64,000 nucleotides of DNA from Sulfuricurvum sp. (GTDB lineage Bacteria > Campylobacterota > Campylobacteria > Campylobacterales > Sulfurimonadaceae), in NCBI RefSeq assembly GCF_030691015.1, contig NZ_JAUYFF010000010.1:62001-126000 (forward strand). The letters run 5' to 3'. Positions 34,485 to 43,994 of this stretch are shown here, one piece after another (position 1 is the first letter of the stretch; every line of letters starts with the position of its first letter). A program made the translations under genes and the position numbers. Under the pieces are notes generated by a model that ran no database searches, was not told where the DNA came from, and saw only the letters and a program-made list of their open reading frames with translations.

Positions 34485-35201
34485 ATGACGCAAGAAGAGT
34501 TAGATGCGCTAATGAATGGTGATATAGATTTGGACGTAGGATACGAAGAAGAGGAAAAAGAAGATTTAGCCGAAGCTCCTGTATCTGCGGATGAAACACT
34601 CAGCGACGAGCCTTACAATGAGATGGATCCTGATAAATACCGTGTTTCCGCAATGCACAGCTGGCCGCCGCCTCCACCGACGGATGATAATAAAATGGTA
34701 CATCAGCTGGACGATGTCACCAAAGAGAGCGAACAAAAAGCAACGGAGATATTTGACCTTATCGAAGGTATCAGCAATGAATTAGGCCAAGGTGAAAAAG
34801 ATATCAAAGCGCTTAAAACGATCATCGGGGGAAATATCACCCTTTTTACTACGTTGAGTACAAAATTTCCTCATGTAGATACCTTTAAGACCCAATTAAG
34901 TGAAAATGAAAAGGCTATGGAGAATCTCGAAGGGATTCTTGAAATGCTTCAAAACGGCGGTGACACCATTATGAACGTAATGGATATTATGCAATACCAA
35001 GATATACACCGTCAAAAAATCGAGCGGGTTATCAACGTTATGCGTGCCCTCTCAACCTATATGAATCATCTATTTGCCGGAAAAATCGACGATAGCAAAC
35101 GGGTTAGTTCTGCCGTCCATCTCCCTGGAGACAGCACAACGGAAGATGTTGTCAACAGCGATGATATTGAGGCATTATTAGCTTCATTTGGGAAAAAATA
35201 A
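34485..35201 (+). CDS. cheZ: CheZ-type chemotaxis phosphatase
   Basis: Speeds dephosphorylation of CheY-P. The 238-residue protein has a long central helical hairpin (about 75-195) with the catalytic pattern MQYQDIHRQKIERVIN (Asp and Gln of the D-x3-Q motif, near 172-176). The C-terminal peptide SDDIEALLASFGKK is the CheY-binding tail. The N-terminus MTQEELDALMNGDID resembles the CheY-binding start of FliM/FliN. A SWPPPPPTDD stretch (five prolines) needs EF-P to translate well. ATG 34485 is chosen after GAGG/GATAGAG; TTG 34470 is less likely. Confidence 0.88.
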   Translation: MTQEELDALMNGDIDLDVGYEEEEKEDLAEAPVSADETLSDEPYNEMDPDKYRVSAMHSWPPPPPTDDNKMVHQLDDVTKESEQKATEIFDLIEGISNELGQGEKDIKALKTIIGGNITLFTTLSTKFPHVDTFKTQLSENEKAMENLEGILEMLQNGGDTIMNVMDIMQYQDIHRQKIERVINVMRALSTYMNHLFAGKIDDSKRVSSAVHLPGDSTTEDVVNSDDIEALLASFGKK

Positions 35202-35250
35202 ATAAAGAAAACGATACAATTCGCCCACTTATGTTGTAAAGAGAGTCGTA

Positions 35251-36543
35251 TTGAAAAAAGTGGAGCTTCTTTCCCCTGCAGGGAATTTAGAAAAACTAAA
35301 AATTGCCATTGACTTCGGTGCTGATGCCGTATATGGGGGAGTGAGCCATTTTTCGCTCCGTATACGCTCAGGCAAAGAGTTCGATTTGGAAAGCTTCAAA
35401 GAGGGGATTGACTACGCCCACGCACGGGGACGTAAAGTCTATGTTACCATCAACGGTTTCCCCTTTAACTCCCAGTTAAAACTTCTCAAAGAGCATATCG
35501 CTACTATGGCATCCTTAGAGCCGGACGCTTTTATCGTGGCAACACCGGGTGTCCTTAAACTCGCTCACCAAATTGCCCCCCATATCCCACTGCATCTCTC
35601 GACGCAAGCCAATGTTATGAACGTCCTCGATGCGCAAGTCTATTATGATATGGGTGCACGCCGTATTATCGCCGCACGGGAAATTTCACTGAAAGATCTG
35701 GGGCAAATCAAAGAAGAACTCCCCGATTTGGAGATCGAAGTATTTGTCCACGGTTCCATGTGTTTTGCCTACAGCGGCCGCTGTTTAATCTCGACACTTC
35801 AAAGCGGTCGGGTTCCGAACCGTGGCAGTTGTGCCAACGATTGCCGATTTCCCTATGAGATGTACGCCGCCAACCCTGAAACAGGTACTCTTTTCAAGTT
35901 GGTCGAAGATGAGGGAATCGGCACCTATATCATGAATTCGAAAGATCTCAATCTTGCATCCCACATTCAGGAGATCATAGATAGCGGATGTATCGACTCT
36001 CTCAAAATAGAAGGGCGCACCAAGGCCCCTTATTATGCCGCTATTACCGCTAAAGTGTATCGCCGTGCCATCGATGATTATTACGCGGGGGAAAGTGATC
36101 CTGAACGTTATCAAAAAGAGTTAAACACGATGCAAAATCGCGGATTTACCGATGCCTATCTGATCAACCGCCCTTTTGAAAAACACGATACCCAAAATCT
36201 CGATTTCTCTATGATGATGGGAACCCATCAGGTGAGCGGGATTGTGGATGAATCGGGCGAATATTTCGAATGCAAATATAAAACATTTCCGAACGATACG
36301 ATGGAACTCGTTTTTCCTGAGGGGAGTCCTATCGAAGCGGTTGATAATGAAATCGGAAAAATTTGGGAAGAAAATGGGGAATGGCATATTTCGTTTAAAC
36401 AACTTCTTGCCGAAAACGGAAAAGTATGGGATCAAGTTCATAGCGGAAATCTCAACCGCTTTAAACTCCCCGCATCATTGCCTCCGTTCACTTTTTTCCG
36501 TATCCCTGCTACAGAAGATATGGGGACCATCACCAAATGTTAA
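35251..36543 (+). CDS. U32-family protein (TrhP/YegQ-like tRNA hydroxylation)
   Basis: Listed as peptidase U32, but family members TrhP/RlhA make hydroxylated pyrimidines in RNA from prephenate; that assignment is family knowledge. ELLSPAGNLEKLKIAIDFGADAVYGG opens a TIM barrel. The U32 signature EVFVHGSMCFAYSGRCLIS (about 162-180) and the following SCANDC cysteines probably hold an iron-sulfur cluster. 430 residues from TTG 35251, which follows AAAGAGAG; no ATG is available near. It lies 26 bases before purE. Confidence 0.88.
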   Translation: MKKVELLSPAGNLEKLKIAIDFGADAVYGGVSHFSLRIRSGKEFDLESFKEGIDYAHARGRKVYVTINGFPFNSQLKLLKEHIATMASLEPDAFIVATPGVLKLAHQIAPHIPLHLSTQANVMNVLDAQVYYDMGARRIIAAREISLKDLGQIKEELPDLEIEVFVHGSMCFAYSGRCLISTLQSGRVPNRGSCANDCRFPYEMYAANPETGTLFKLVEDEGIGTYIMNSKDLNLASHIQEIIDSGCIDSLKIEGRTKAPYYAAITAKVYRRAIDDYYAGESDPERYQKELNTMQNRGFTDAYLINRPFEKHDTQNLDFSMMMGTHQVSGIVDESGEYFECKYKTFPNDTMELVFPEGSPIEAVDNEIGKIWEENGEWHISFKQLLAENGKVWDQVHSGNLNRFKLPASLPPFTFFRIPATEDMGTITKC

Positions 36544-36568
36544 TTTTAAAACCTAAGGAGTCAATTCA

Positions 36569-37063
36569 ATGAAATTCGTATCTATTATTATGGGAAGCAA
36601 AAGCGATTTTGACGTTATGCAATCATGTTCACAAACCCTCGAAGAGTTCGGTGTACAGTATGAGCTCATCATCTCATCGGCGCACCGAAGTCCTGAACGT
36701 ACTAAAGACTACATTGTCAAAGCGGAAGCCAAAGGGGCACAGATCTTTATTGCAGCAGCAGGTATGGCGGCACATTTGGCGGGTGTTTTAGCCTCTAAAA
36801 CGATCAAACCGATCATCGGTGTACCGATGAGCGCCTCAGCATTAAGCGGGATTGATGCTTTGCTCTCGACTGTCCAAATGCCGGCAGGTATGCCGGTAGC
36901 AACGGTCGCCATCGGCAAAGCGGGAGCGATCAATTCAGCCTATTTAGCTATGCAAATCTTAGCACTCGAGAACGAAGAGTTACGGATGAAACTTCAAGAG
37001 GATCGCATTGCAAAAGCTAAAAAAGTGGAAATGGATTCATTGGAGATTGAGACTATCCTGTAA
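36569..37063 (+). CDS. purE: N5-carboxyaminoimidazole ribonucleotide mutase
   Basis: Purine synthesis enzyme of 164 residues. The N-terminus IIMGSKSDFDVMQ and ISSAHRSPER, then AAAGMAAHLAGVLASKT and GVPMSASALSGIDALLSTVQMP are classic PurE class I motifs. AAGGAG precedes the ATG. The usual partner purK is not adjacent. It follows the U32 gene closely and may be co-transcribed with it. Confidence 0.97.
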   Translation: MKFVSIIMGSKSDFDVMQSCSQTLEEFGVQYELIISSAHRSPERTKDYIVKAEAKGAQIFIAAAGMAAHLAGVLASKTIKPIIGVPMSASALSGIDALLSTVQMPAGMPVATVAIGKAGAINSAYLAMQILALENEELRMKLQEDRIAKAKKVEMDSLEIETIL

Positions 37064-37111
37064 CAAGGTACGCATTTTGCTATAGTATTTAAAATTTGAA
37101 GGCGGTGAAGT

Positions 37112-37585
37112 ATGCAAGGGTGGATGAGTATCGATGACTACGCACAAATGACAAATATGGAGCGTAGTGATGTTGAAGCCTTAATAGTACGCGGCAAACT
37201 CACTACCCTTATCGAAGACGGAGAGGTAATCATCGACCCGGGCCAAGGGATGGAGGGGCTTGTCCCCGCAACGATGCAGGAACTTAGTGCCTCTCATGCG
37301 GATATTACCTTGGGTGCCAGTTTTGTGGAAAAAACCATCGGTACCATTATCAATCTTCATGAAAAAGTACTCGTTGCCAAAGAAGAGACGATCGAATCGA
37401 TCAAAAATGAGAATGAATTTCTCAAAGATGCCCTCTCCTCTCTCCAAGAACTCTATGAAGAGGATCGCAATACGATTGCCACCCTCACCGAACAGCTCAA
37501 ACTCTCTCAACAAGAGGTTGAATTTATGCGTCGTAAATACAAACTGATGTGGGGCAAAGTCATCGACGATCACGCTTCTCAATGA
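37112..37585 (+). CDS. DUF3972 protein, coiled coil
   Basis: A 157-residue protein of the DUF3972 family, found (from memory) mainly in Campylobacterota. The N-terminal 45 residues (SIDDYAQMTNMERSDVEALIVRGK) look like a MerR/excisionase-like winged helix that might bind DNA. From about residue 75 a long coiled coil runs to the end (EESIK..EQLKLSQQEVEFMRRK type heptads). The downstream DUF89 gene overlaps its stop by four bases (ATGA). Function is unknown. Confidence 0.82.
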   Translation: MQGWMSIDDYAQMTNMERSDVEALIVRGKLTTLIEDGEVIIDPGQGMEGLVPATMQELSASHADITLGASFVEKTIGTIINLHEKVLVAKEETIESIKNENEFLKDALSSLQELYEEDRNTIATLTEQLKLSQQEVEFMRRKYKLMWGKVIDDHASQ

Positions 37586-38439
37586 CCATACAGCCTGAGT
37601 GTATTAGCTGCATTGCGGCTCAAAGTAAACGTGTTTGCGAGGCGATTCATGCCGATGAAATGCTTAGTGAAAAAATAATCAGCTACGTCGAAGCTGCCCT
37701 TCACGATGCCGATTTTACCCTCTCACCACCCCTCATCGCCGCACCGCTATACGAGCAAATGGCACTTCTCGCTCAGAGCGATGATTTGTACAAAGAGCAA
37801 AAACAACACGCCTCAGAGCAGGCTAAAACCTATATCCCTTTTTTAGAAGAAACAATCCAAAGCAGTGATGACCCGCTCATAGCCGTTCTCAAAACAGCCG
37901 TCGTCGGCAATGTGATCGATCTCGCCGCCGAAGTGACTTTTGATCTGCACGATGCAATTATGTCGGTCTTTAATACCCCATTTGCTCACGATGATACTCA
38001 ACTATTACGCGCTTCTCTCACACATGCCAAAACACTCCTTTATATCGGGGACAATGCGGGAGAACATATCTTTGATGCGTTAGCGATCCGCTTCCTCCAA
38101 AAACTCTATCCTCAACTATCGATTACCTATATGGTACGGGGAAATCCCATCATCAATGATGTCACTTTGAGAGAAGCGCATGAAGCGGGGATAGAGAAGA
38201 TATGCTCTGTGATGAATAGCGGTGTCCCTACTCCCGGATTTGTCTACAATCTCGCATCCGCTGAAGCTCAAGAACTTTTTGACAATGCTGATCTGATTAT
38301 CGCTAAAGGGATGGGGAACTATGAATGTATGACGCCTCAGCAACGGCACGATATCTGTTTTTTACTCAAAGTCAAATGTTCCGTCGTGGCGATGTCGCTC
38401 CATCAAGAGATAGGTGATATTATCTGCAAACTCTCTTAA
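37582..38439 (+). CDS. DUF89 (ARMT1-like) damage-control phosphatase
   Basis: A 285-residue member of the DUF89 family, metal-dependent phosphatases that clear damaged phosphometabolites. The N-terminus PECISCIAAQSKRV carries the CxxC of the bacterial subfamily. The core has YIGDNAGEHIFDALAIRFL (Asn/Asp near 155) and MVRGNPIINDVTLREAHEAG, then IAKGMGNYECM, the catalytic-metal motifs. The start is ATG 37582, overlapping the preceding stop. It ends convergently with the diguanylate cyclase, overlapping by four bases. Confidence 0.88.
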   Translation: MTIQPECISCIAAQSKRVCEAIHADEMLSEKIISYVEAALHDADFTLSPPLIAAPLYEQMALLAQSDDLYKEQKQHASEQAKTYIPFLEETIQSSDDPLIAVLKTAVVGNVIDLAAEVTFDLHDAIMSVFNTPFAHDDTQLLRASLTHAKTLLYIGDNAGEHIFDALAIRFLQKLYPQLSITYMVRGNPIINDVTLREAHEAGIEKICSVMNSGVPTPGFVYNLASAEAQELFDNADLIIAKGMGNYECMTPQQRHDICFLLKVKCSVVAMSLHQEIGDIICKLS

Positions 38440-40697
38440 GCGATACAGATTCGGTTTCTCCCCTCTGCTTTAGCCTGATACAAAGCACTATCGGCACGCC
38501 CTACCACATTTTCAATCCGATCACCCTTCCGGCTTTCACTGATTCCAAAACTGCACGTCATTGTATGGATATGGGGGAAATCGTACTTCTCAATGACCGA
38601 TTGCATTTTCTCTGCCAACTGTTTTCCCCCTTCAATTTCAGTTTCGGGGCAAATTATCATAAACTCTTCGCCTCCCCATCGTCCGAGCGTATCAATATGA
38701 CGAATATTGTCACTCAATAGTTGCGTCAGTGCAACCAATGTTTTATCTCCGATCAAATGGCCATACGTGTCATTGACCCGTTTAAAATAATCCAAATCAA
38801 TCATAATGACGCTAAACACGCGTCCGGTACGTTCATAGAATTGATGACATTCAAGTAACCTTTCATCCAAACGGATGCGATTTGCCAATCCAGTCAAAGG
38901 ATCGGTTGTCGCCATTTTCAAAAGCCGTTTATGGTATTTTCCCATTTCAAATTGACGATAAATAAAAATCGAAATAATGATAAAAGCGCCCATAACAACA
39001 ACATATGCCCATGTATAATCAACTCTATCCTCATACGTTATCGCAATATAGCGATTCAAAATTCTTTGTCGCTCCGCAATCGTAATCGAATCGATCGCTT
39101 TATCAACAATTGTTTTAAGTTCAGGATAATCATTGCGTATCATCATCCGAACGTCAAAATCAAATTCGGTGGTTCCCGAAATTTTAAGATTAACCTGGTG
39201 ATCGGCATTGATAAGATAGGCAACGACAGGGAGAATATCGACCACGGCATCAACGCGTCCCGAACTGAGGAGTTTTAGCCCCTCGCGGGTATCTTCAACC
39301 CCTACAATCGTAATATTTGAATATTTTGCACCGATCGCTTCCGCGACGCTATACCCTTCCGTTATCGCAATCCGTTTCCCCTCCAGTGCTTTAAGTCCCG
39401 GGATAAAATCTATCGTTTTTCCCGTAACAATGACATTCGGAAACGACGCATACGGTTTCGAAAACAGGGCATAGGGTTCTTTCTCTTTAGAGATAGAGGT
39501 TCCCAAGGTAATATCAGCCGTTTTTGTTTTAATGGCGTCCAATACACCGGACAACGTGGATGAGGGGATAAAAGAGCTCTTCATTCCGGTTCGTTCACTA
39601 ATCAGTTTCCAAAAATCAACCGCAATCCCCTGAAGCTGCGGAGGGCTACTCTCTGAGAGAAAATTAAAAGGGGGCCAAGTCAATGTCGAGGTATAGCGAA
39701 TGGTATTCATGTGTAAAAAAGAGCGTTCATCCACATTCATCAAGACGGTCTGATGGGTATCATCATAAACAAACCCTTCTAACCGTTTTTCATTTTGCTC
39801 AATCCCCATTACTTTGTAAATATCCGAAATACGACGAAATTTATCGACCGTTATTGATCCCAACGGCTGATTTCTTCGGTACGCCAGTGTCTTGAGAACC
39901 TCTCCTTCATAGATAAGAGATTCTAACGACTTATTTTGAGTGTTGTAACGCTCTCGTATAAGCTGTGCCGTTTCAGGAATATGCTCAAATGCATACTCCC
40001 ACCCCTTAAGGGTAGCATCGACAAAAGCGCGTACCCTCTTAGGGTGATTTCGCACTTCAGCTTCAGACGTAAAAAGAATATCACTGTAAAAATCAAAACC
40101 GTACGCTTCAGGACTGATAGCATTGGTCTCAATCCCTTTTTCTTTGAGAACAAACGGCTCATTGGAGATATAGCATGCCATAACATCAGTTTTTCCGTTA
40201 ATAATATCGATCGGATTAAAGCTGTGCTCTATGATTTTCAGTTGATCCAGTCGAATATCTTGCGAATTCAGCATTGCACGAACCGAAATCGTATCTTGGA
40301 AATCTGAGGTCATCATCACCCGCTTCCCCTTCAAATCCCGCGGTGTTTTGATATCTGCCGATTTTTGGGATAGGAGAACAAAAGGGGAACTTTGAAAAAT
40401 TGCGGACAAAGCAACAACATTTTTCCCCGCCATTCGATCATTCAGCAAGGAGGATCTCCCGATTCCGTACGTGCTACGCCCTGCCATCACTTCGTCGACC
40501 GAGAGTTTTTTCGGATCAAATTTTTGGAGAGTTACCTCCAATCCGGCATCACGGTAAAATCCTCTTTCTTTTGCCACATAATATCCCGCAAATTGAAACT
40601 GATCCGCCCACTGCAACTGAACGGAAACTTTTTCACTAGGCGGCTGTGCATAAAGGGATGCAAAGCAGAAAAAAAACAAAAATAAATACTGTTTCAT
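38436..40697 (-). CDS. Sensor diguanylate cyclase with two substrate-binding domains
   Basis: Membrane enzyme that makes c-di-GMP in response to an extracytoplasmic ligand. Order: signal peptide (1-17); an NMT1/SsuA-type binding domain (about 20-250, QLQWADQFQFAGYYVAKERGFY); an SBP_bac_3 domain (about 335-555); one membrane span (about 562-583); GGDEF domain (591-753). The active site is GGEEF (675-679), with an intact RHID inhibitory I-site five residues before it, so it is probably an active, product-inhibited cyclase. 753 residues. The ligands are likely small amines/amino acids, but this is not readable from sequence. Confidence 0.92.
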   Translation of the reverse strand: MKQYLFLFFFCFASLYAQPPSEKVSVQLQWADQFQFAGYYVAKERGFYRDAGLEVTLQKFDPKKLSVDEVMAGRSTYGIGRSSLLNDRMAGKNVVALSAIFQSSPFVLLSQKSADIKTPRDLKGKRVMMTSDFQDTISVRAMLNSQDIRLDQLKIIEHSFNPIDIINGKTDVMACYISNEPFVLKEKGIETNAISPEAYGFDFYSDILFTSEAEVRNHPKRVRAFVDATLKGWEYAFEHIPETAQLIRERYNTQNKSLESLIYEGEVLKTLAYRRNQPLGSITVDKFRRISDIYKVMGIEQNEKRLEGFVYDDTHQTVLMNVDERSFLHMNTIRYTSTLTWPPFNFLSESSPPQLQGIAVDFWKLISERTGMKSSFIPSSTLSGVLDAIKTKTADITLGTSISKEKEPYALFSKPYASFPNVIVTGKTIDFIPGLKALEGKRIAITEGYSVAEAIGAKYSNITIVGVEDTREGLKLLSSGRVDAVVDILPVVAYLINADHQVNLKISGTTEFDFDVRMMIRNDYPELKTIVDKAIDSITIAERQRILNRYIAITYEDRVDYTWAYVVVMGAFIIISIFIYRQFEMGKYHKRLLKMATTDPLTGLANRIRLDERLLECHQFYERTGRVFSVIMIDLDYFKRVNDTYGHLIGDKTLVALTQLLSDNIRHIDTLGRWGGEEFMIICPETEIEGGKQLAEKMQSVIEKYDFPHIHTMTCSFGISESRKGDRIENVVGRADSALYQAKAEGRNRICIA

Positions 40698-40742
40698 TAT
40701 ATCCCTCTATTTCTTGTTCTCATAATAGGGTGAATTCCTTTA

Positions 40743-40767
40743 AAAAACCCTTTGAGGATGGGTTTTT
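40743..40767. promoter_or_regulatory. Hairpin over the -35 region of glyQ
   Basis: AAAAACCC and GGGTTTTT form an 8-bp stem with a 9-base loop and end three bases before the TATAAT of glyQ. There is no plus-strand gene upstream to terminate. It may be an operator or affect the divergent leader of the diguanylate cyclase. Confidence 0.35.
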
Positions 40768-40769
40768 GG

Positions 40770-40775
40770 TATAAT
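40770..40775 (+). promoter_or_regulatory. -10 box of glyQ
   Basis: TATAAT preceded by TTTTTGG, 32 bases before the ATG. Confidence 0.6.
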
Positions 40776-40801
40776 GACGCAATTTATTTAATGGGATTGT
40801 T

Positions 40802-41683
40802 ATGATTACGTTCGGGGATATGCTTTTAAAACTTCAACAATTTTGGAATGAGCAAGGGTGTGCGATTGTTCAGCCCTATGACATTGCCGCAGGTGCCGGG
40901 ACATTTCATCCTGCCACCTTTTTACGCTCACTCGACTCACAGCCGTGGTCGGTAGCCTATGTCGCCCCAAGCCGCCGACCGACAGACGGACGATACGGTG
41001 AAAACCCGAACCGTTTGGGAAGCTACTACCAGTTTCAAGTCCTTATAAAACCTTCTCCTGAAAATATCCAAGAACTCTATCTTAAAAGTTTGGAGTACCT
41101 CGGGCTTAACCTCAAAGATCACGATATCCGTTTCGTTGAGGACAACTGGGAATCACCGACACTCGGTGCGTGGGGTTTAGGTTGGGAAGTATGGCTTAAT
41201 GGTATGGAAGTGACCCAATTCACCTATTTTCAGCAAGTGGGCGGCGTGAGCTGTGATCCCGTCGCTGTTGAAATCACCTATGGAACAGAGCGTCTTGCGA
41301 TGTATTTGCAAGGGGTCGATACAGTATTTGATATCGTGTGGAGTGAGAATAAATTCGGCAAGACTCTCTACCGTGACATCCACAAAGAGGGTGAAATTGA
41401 ATTTAGCAAATACAACTTTGAAATCGCCGATACGGCAATGCTCTTCGCCGAATTCGAAGCCAAAGCTACCGAGTGCAAACGGTGTCTTGATGCAGAGCTT
41501 CCCCTCCCTGCGTATGATCTGTGTATGATGGCGTCTCATACATTTAATACCCTCGATGCGCGTAAAGCGATCTCCGTTACCGAACGGGCAAACTACATCC
41601 TCAAAATCCGCGAATTAGCCAAAGGGTGCGCGGAATTGTATAAATCACAAGAAGAGGAAAGAAACCTCCGCGTAAAAGCCTAA
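40802..41683 (+). CDS. glyQ: Glycyl-tRNA synthetase alpha subunit
   Basis: Catalytic subunit of the tetrameric glycyl-tRNA synthetase, charging tRNA-Gly. 293 residues with the class II fold: [29 protein letters not shown] at the N-terminus and the [15 protein letters not shown] motif (about 59-73). The beta subunit gene glyS is not in the window. The recD2 start codon overlaps its stop by one base (TAATG). Confidence 0.97.
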   Translation: MITFGDMLLKLQQFWNEQGCAIVQPYDIAAGAGTFHPATFLRSLDSQPWSVAYVAPSRRPTDGRYGENPNRLGSYYQFQVLIKPSPENIQELYLKSLEYLGLNLKDHDIRFVEDNWESPTLGAWGLGWEVWLNGMEVTQFTYFQQVGGVSCDPVAVEITYGTERLAMYLQGVDTVFDIVWSENKFGKTLYRDIHKEGEIEFSKYNFEIADTAMLFAEFEAKATECKRCLDAELPLPAYDLCMMASHTFNTLDARKAISVTERANYILKIRELAKGCAELYKSQEEERNLRVKA

Positions 41684-43926
41684 TGCAAACCCTTATCGGT
41701 CAAATCGATCGGATTATCTACCAAAACAACGGTTTCTTTATCGCCGCTTTGAAAAGCGGTGATAAAATAAGCGCCCACTATTACGAAAGCGACGTTGATC
41801 ATCTCAAAGACGCAGCAATCACACTCAAAGGCTCATGGGAAGAACACCGCCAACACGGGCGAACCTTTAAAGCCCACGCTCTCATCGTCAATCAAAACGA
41901 ACTTTTCTTTTTTCTCAACCGTGTCGTTAAAGGGTTTACCAAAAAACTCACCGCAGATCTGATCGAGAAATACGGCACCGACGGTCTCATCGATATTTTG
42001 GATAACGATATCGAACGTCTGATGGAAATCAAAGGGATGAATGAAAAACGTCTCCTCAAACTCTCAAATGGGTGGAAACAGTTTCGTTCGATGCGTCTTT
42101 TAGGGGAGTTTTTAGCTCCGTTAGGGGTTACCCCCGCTTTGTTACGCCTCATTGCAGGGGCTTTGAGGGAGGTCAAAGATCCCATTGAAACAATCAAACA
42201 TAATCCCTACGGCTTGATGCGGATTAACGGAATCGGATTTAAAAAGGCCGATGAAATCGCTCTGAATATGGGAATCCGACGTGACGATGACCGTCGTATC
42301 CAAGCGGCGATGGAGTACACCTTGAGCGAATATTGCGATTCCGAGGGGAACAGCTGTATCGACCGAAATGCTTTGTTTGATAAACTTGATCAACTCTTGG
42401 CTCTGGGAGCACACGATCGATATGATGAAGCACTTGAAGATCGTCTAAGGGAAGGGAGTATTACCCTTCTCCCCAGTACCAAACTCTCACCGACCCGTAT
42501 TTATGAAGCCGAAACACTGCTGATTAACGAATTCAAACGTCGGGGAAAAAGGTCCCATGAACCTCTCACCGATAATCTGGAAGCTTTTTGTGAGACCCAT
42601 TCGCTGAAATTGGGAGAACAGCAATATTCTGCGCTGGAGCTGATCAACAAAGGATGCGGCCTTATTCTTCTCGTGGGGTATGCCGGTACAGGGAAAAGTA
42701 CTACAGCCAAAGCACTCCTCGATCTTCTATCATCCCGACATGAGCCAAGCCTTATTATGACCTGTGCTCTGAGCGGGATTGCGTCTCAACGGATACGCGA
42801 GCGCAGCGGCTATCAAAGTGCCACGATCCAAAGCTTGCTGGTGCGGTTCGAATCACATGACACTATGCCCTATAAGGTGATCTTGATCGATGAAGCCTCT
42901 ATGATCAACTCTCTCCTCTTTGCCAGATTGATGGCAAAAATCGAGCGCGATGCCACGGTTATTATCGTCGGAGATGACGCCCAGCTCCCCCCTATCGGTG
43001 CGGGAAGCCCTCTGAGTGATGCGATTGCCCTAAACCTTGCTCCGACGATTATGCTAACCCAGATTTATCGTCAAAGTCCCGATCAGGCTATCGCCTTGAT
43101 CGCTAACGATATTCGCCGAGGAATCATCCCTCAGTATCAAGAAAGCTATGAAGATTTCACTTTTCATGCGGTGGAGATTCTCAATCGACACGCTCTGAAA
43201 AACTCCCTTAGTGCGAGTGAGTTCGAAGAGGTACTTAAAACCCATGCCCACAATACCCTCGCCGCCGTTGCTTCCGTCACACTGGAATATCTCCCCGAAT
43301 CTCGTGAAAAGCTTCATTCCAAGCAAATCCGAGAATATCTCAGTGCCTTTCAGGTCATCTCCCCGATGCGCGCCAATGCTTTGGGTGTCGATAATCTCAA
43401 TATTCTCTTGCAAAGCTATTTCAATCCCAACCCGAAAAAAACACTTAAAACGTTTAAGGGGGAGTTTCGTCTGATGGATAAAGTGGTTCACACTAAAAAT
43501 GAAAACCTCCCCTCTACCACCCCCGAAGAGTTTAAAGAATCGTGTGAGCCGAGTGAACGGCGAATTTTCAACGGGATGTGCGGACTCATTTTTCGCCTTG
43601 ATGAAGAGGAGGAACTCTGTTATGTCTATTACCCGAATGAAGAGCTCATTGTCCACTATAAATATGATCAAATTAGCGATTATCTCAGCCTCTCTTATGC
43701 ACTGAGCGTTCATAAAGTTCAAGGGATGGAGTATGAGCGGGTTGTAATGATCATGAGTTTTTCACACCATATAATGCTCAATACCAAACTCCTCTATACG
43801 GCTCTCACACGGGCAAAAAAACATTGTATCGTAGTAGGAGAACCGGGGGCATTTGAGTCGGCGTGCAGGCGATTGGAACACTCCAGACGTTTCACCGTTA
43901 TGCAAGAGCTTGAGTTAACTAAATGA
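41683..43926 (+). CDS. RecD2-like superfamily 1 DNA helicase
   Basis: A 747-residue 5'-3' helicase like stand-alone RecD2, acting in DNA repair without RecBC. N-terminal OB region (about 1-75), helix-hairpin-helix motifs (KGMNEKRLLKLSN near 119; GIGFKKADEIALNMGI near 184), Walker A GYAGTGKST (about 331-339), DEASMI motif II (about 404-409), IVGDDAQLPPIG and the C-terminal SH3/2B module ending in SVHKVQGMEYERV. It is about average length for the family. Its translation is coupled to glyQ. Confidence 0.9.
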   Translation: MQTLIGQIDRIIYQNNGFFIAALKSGDKISAHYYESDVDHLKDAAITLKGSWEEHRQHGRTFKAHALIVNQNELFFFLNRVVKGFTKKLTADLIEKYGTDGLIDILDNDIERLMEIKGMNEKRLLKLSNGWKQFRSMRLLGEFLAPLGVTPALLRLIAGALREVKDPIETIKHNPYGLMRINGIGFKKADEIALNMGIRRDDDRRIQAAMEYTLSEYCDSEGNSCIDRNALFDKLDQLLALGAHDRYDEALEDRLREGSITLLPSTKLSPTRIYEAETLLINEFKRRGKRSHEPLTDNLEAFCETHSLKLGEQQYSALELINKGCGLILLVGYAGTGKSTTAKALLDLLSSRHEPSLIMTCALSGIASQRIRERSGYQSATIQSLLVRFESHDTMPYKVILIDEASMINSLLFARLMAKIERDATVIIVGDDAQLPPIGAGSPLSDAIALNLAPTIMLTQIYRQSPDQAIALIANDIRRGIIPQYQESYEDFTFHAVEILNRHALKNSLSASEFEEVLKTHAHNTLAAVASVTLEYLPESREKLHSKQIREYLSAFQVISPMRANALGVDNLNILLQSYFNPNPKKTLKTFKGEFRLMDKVVHTKNENLPSTTPEEFKESCEPSERRIFNGMCGLIFRLDEEEELCYVYYPNEELIVHYKYDQISDYLSLSYALSVHKVQGMEYERVVMIMSFSHHIMLNTKLLYTALTRAKKHCIVVGEPGAFESACRRLEHSRRFTVMQELELTK

Positions 43927-43949
43927 TAAAAATTTTCCTTTAGTTAACT
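43913..43949. repeat. 11-bp inverted repeat upstream of the peroxidase promoter
   Basis: AGTTAACTAAA (43913-43923) and TTTAGTTAACT (43939-43949) are perfect reverse complements 15 bases apart. Each arm contains the 8-base palindrome AGTTAACT. The right arm ends five bases before TACAAT (43955-43960), the probable -10 of the peroxidase gene. It could be a regulator site or a terminator for recD2, whose stop codon is at the end of the left arm. Confidence 0.55.
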
Positions 43950-43954
43950 TGTGC

Positions 43955-43960
43955 TACAAT
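43955..43960 (+). promoter_or_regulatory. -10 box of cytochrome c peroxidase gene
   Basis: TACAAT, 35 bases before ATG 43995, adjoining the inverted repeat. Confidence 0.5.
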
Positions 43961-43994
43961 TTCACTTCTAATCCATAAACAACAAGGATTCACA

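Noticed and set aside
35251-36543. Collagenase-like protease
   Set aside because: U32 proteins of this type are better explained as RNA hydroxylation enzymes; no protease active site is evident.
43054-43722. 222-codon minus-strand open frame opposite recD2
   Set aside because: Shadow of recD2 helicase motifs; no independent signals.
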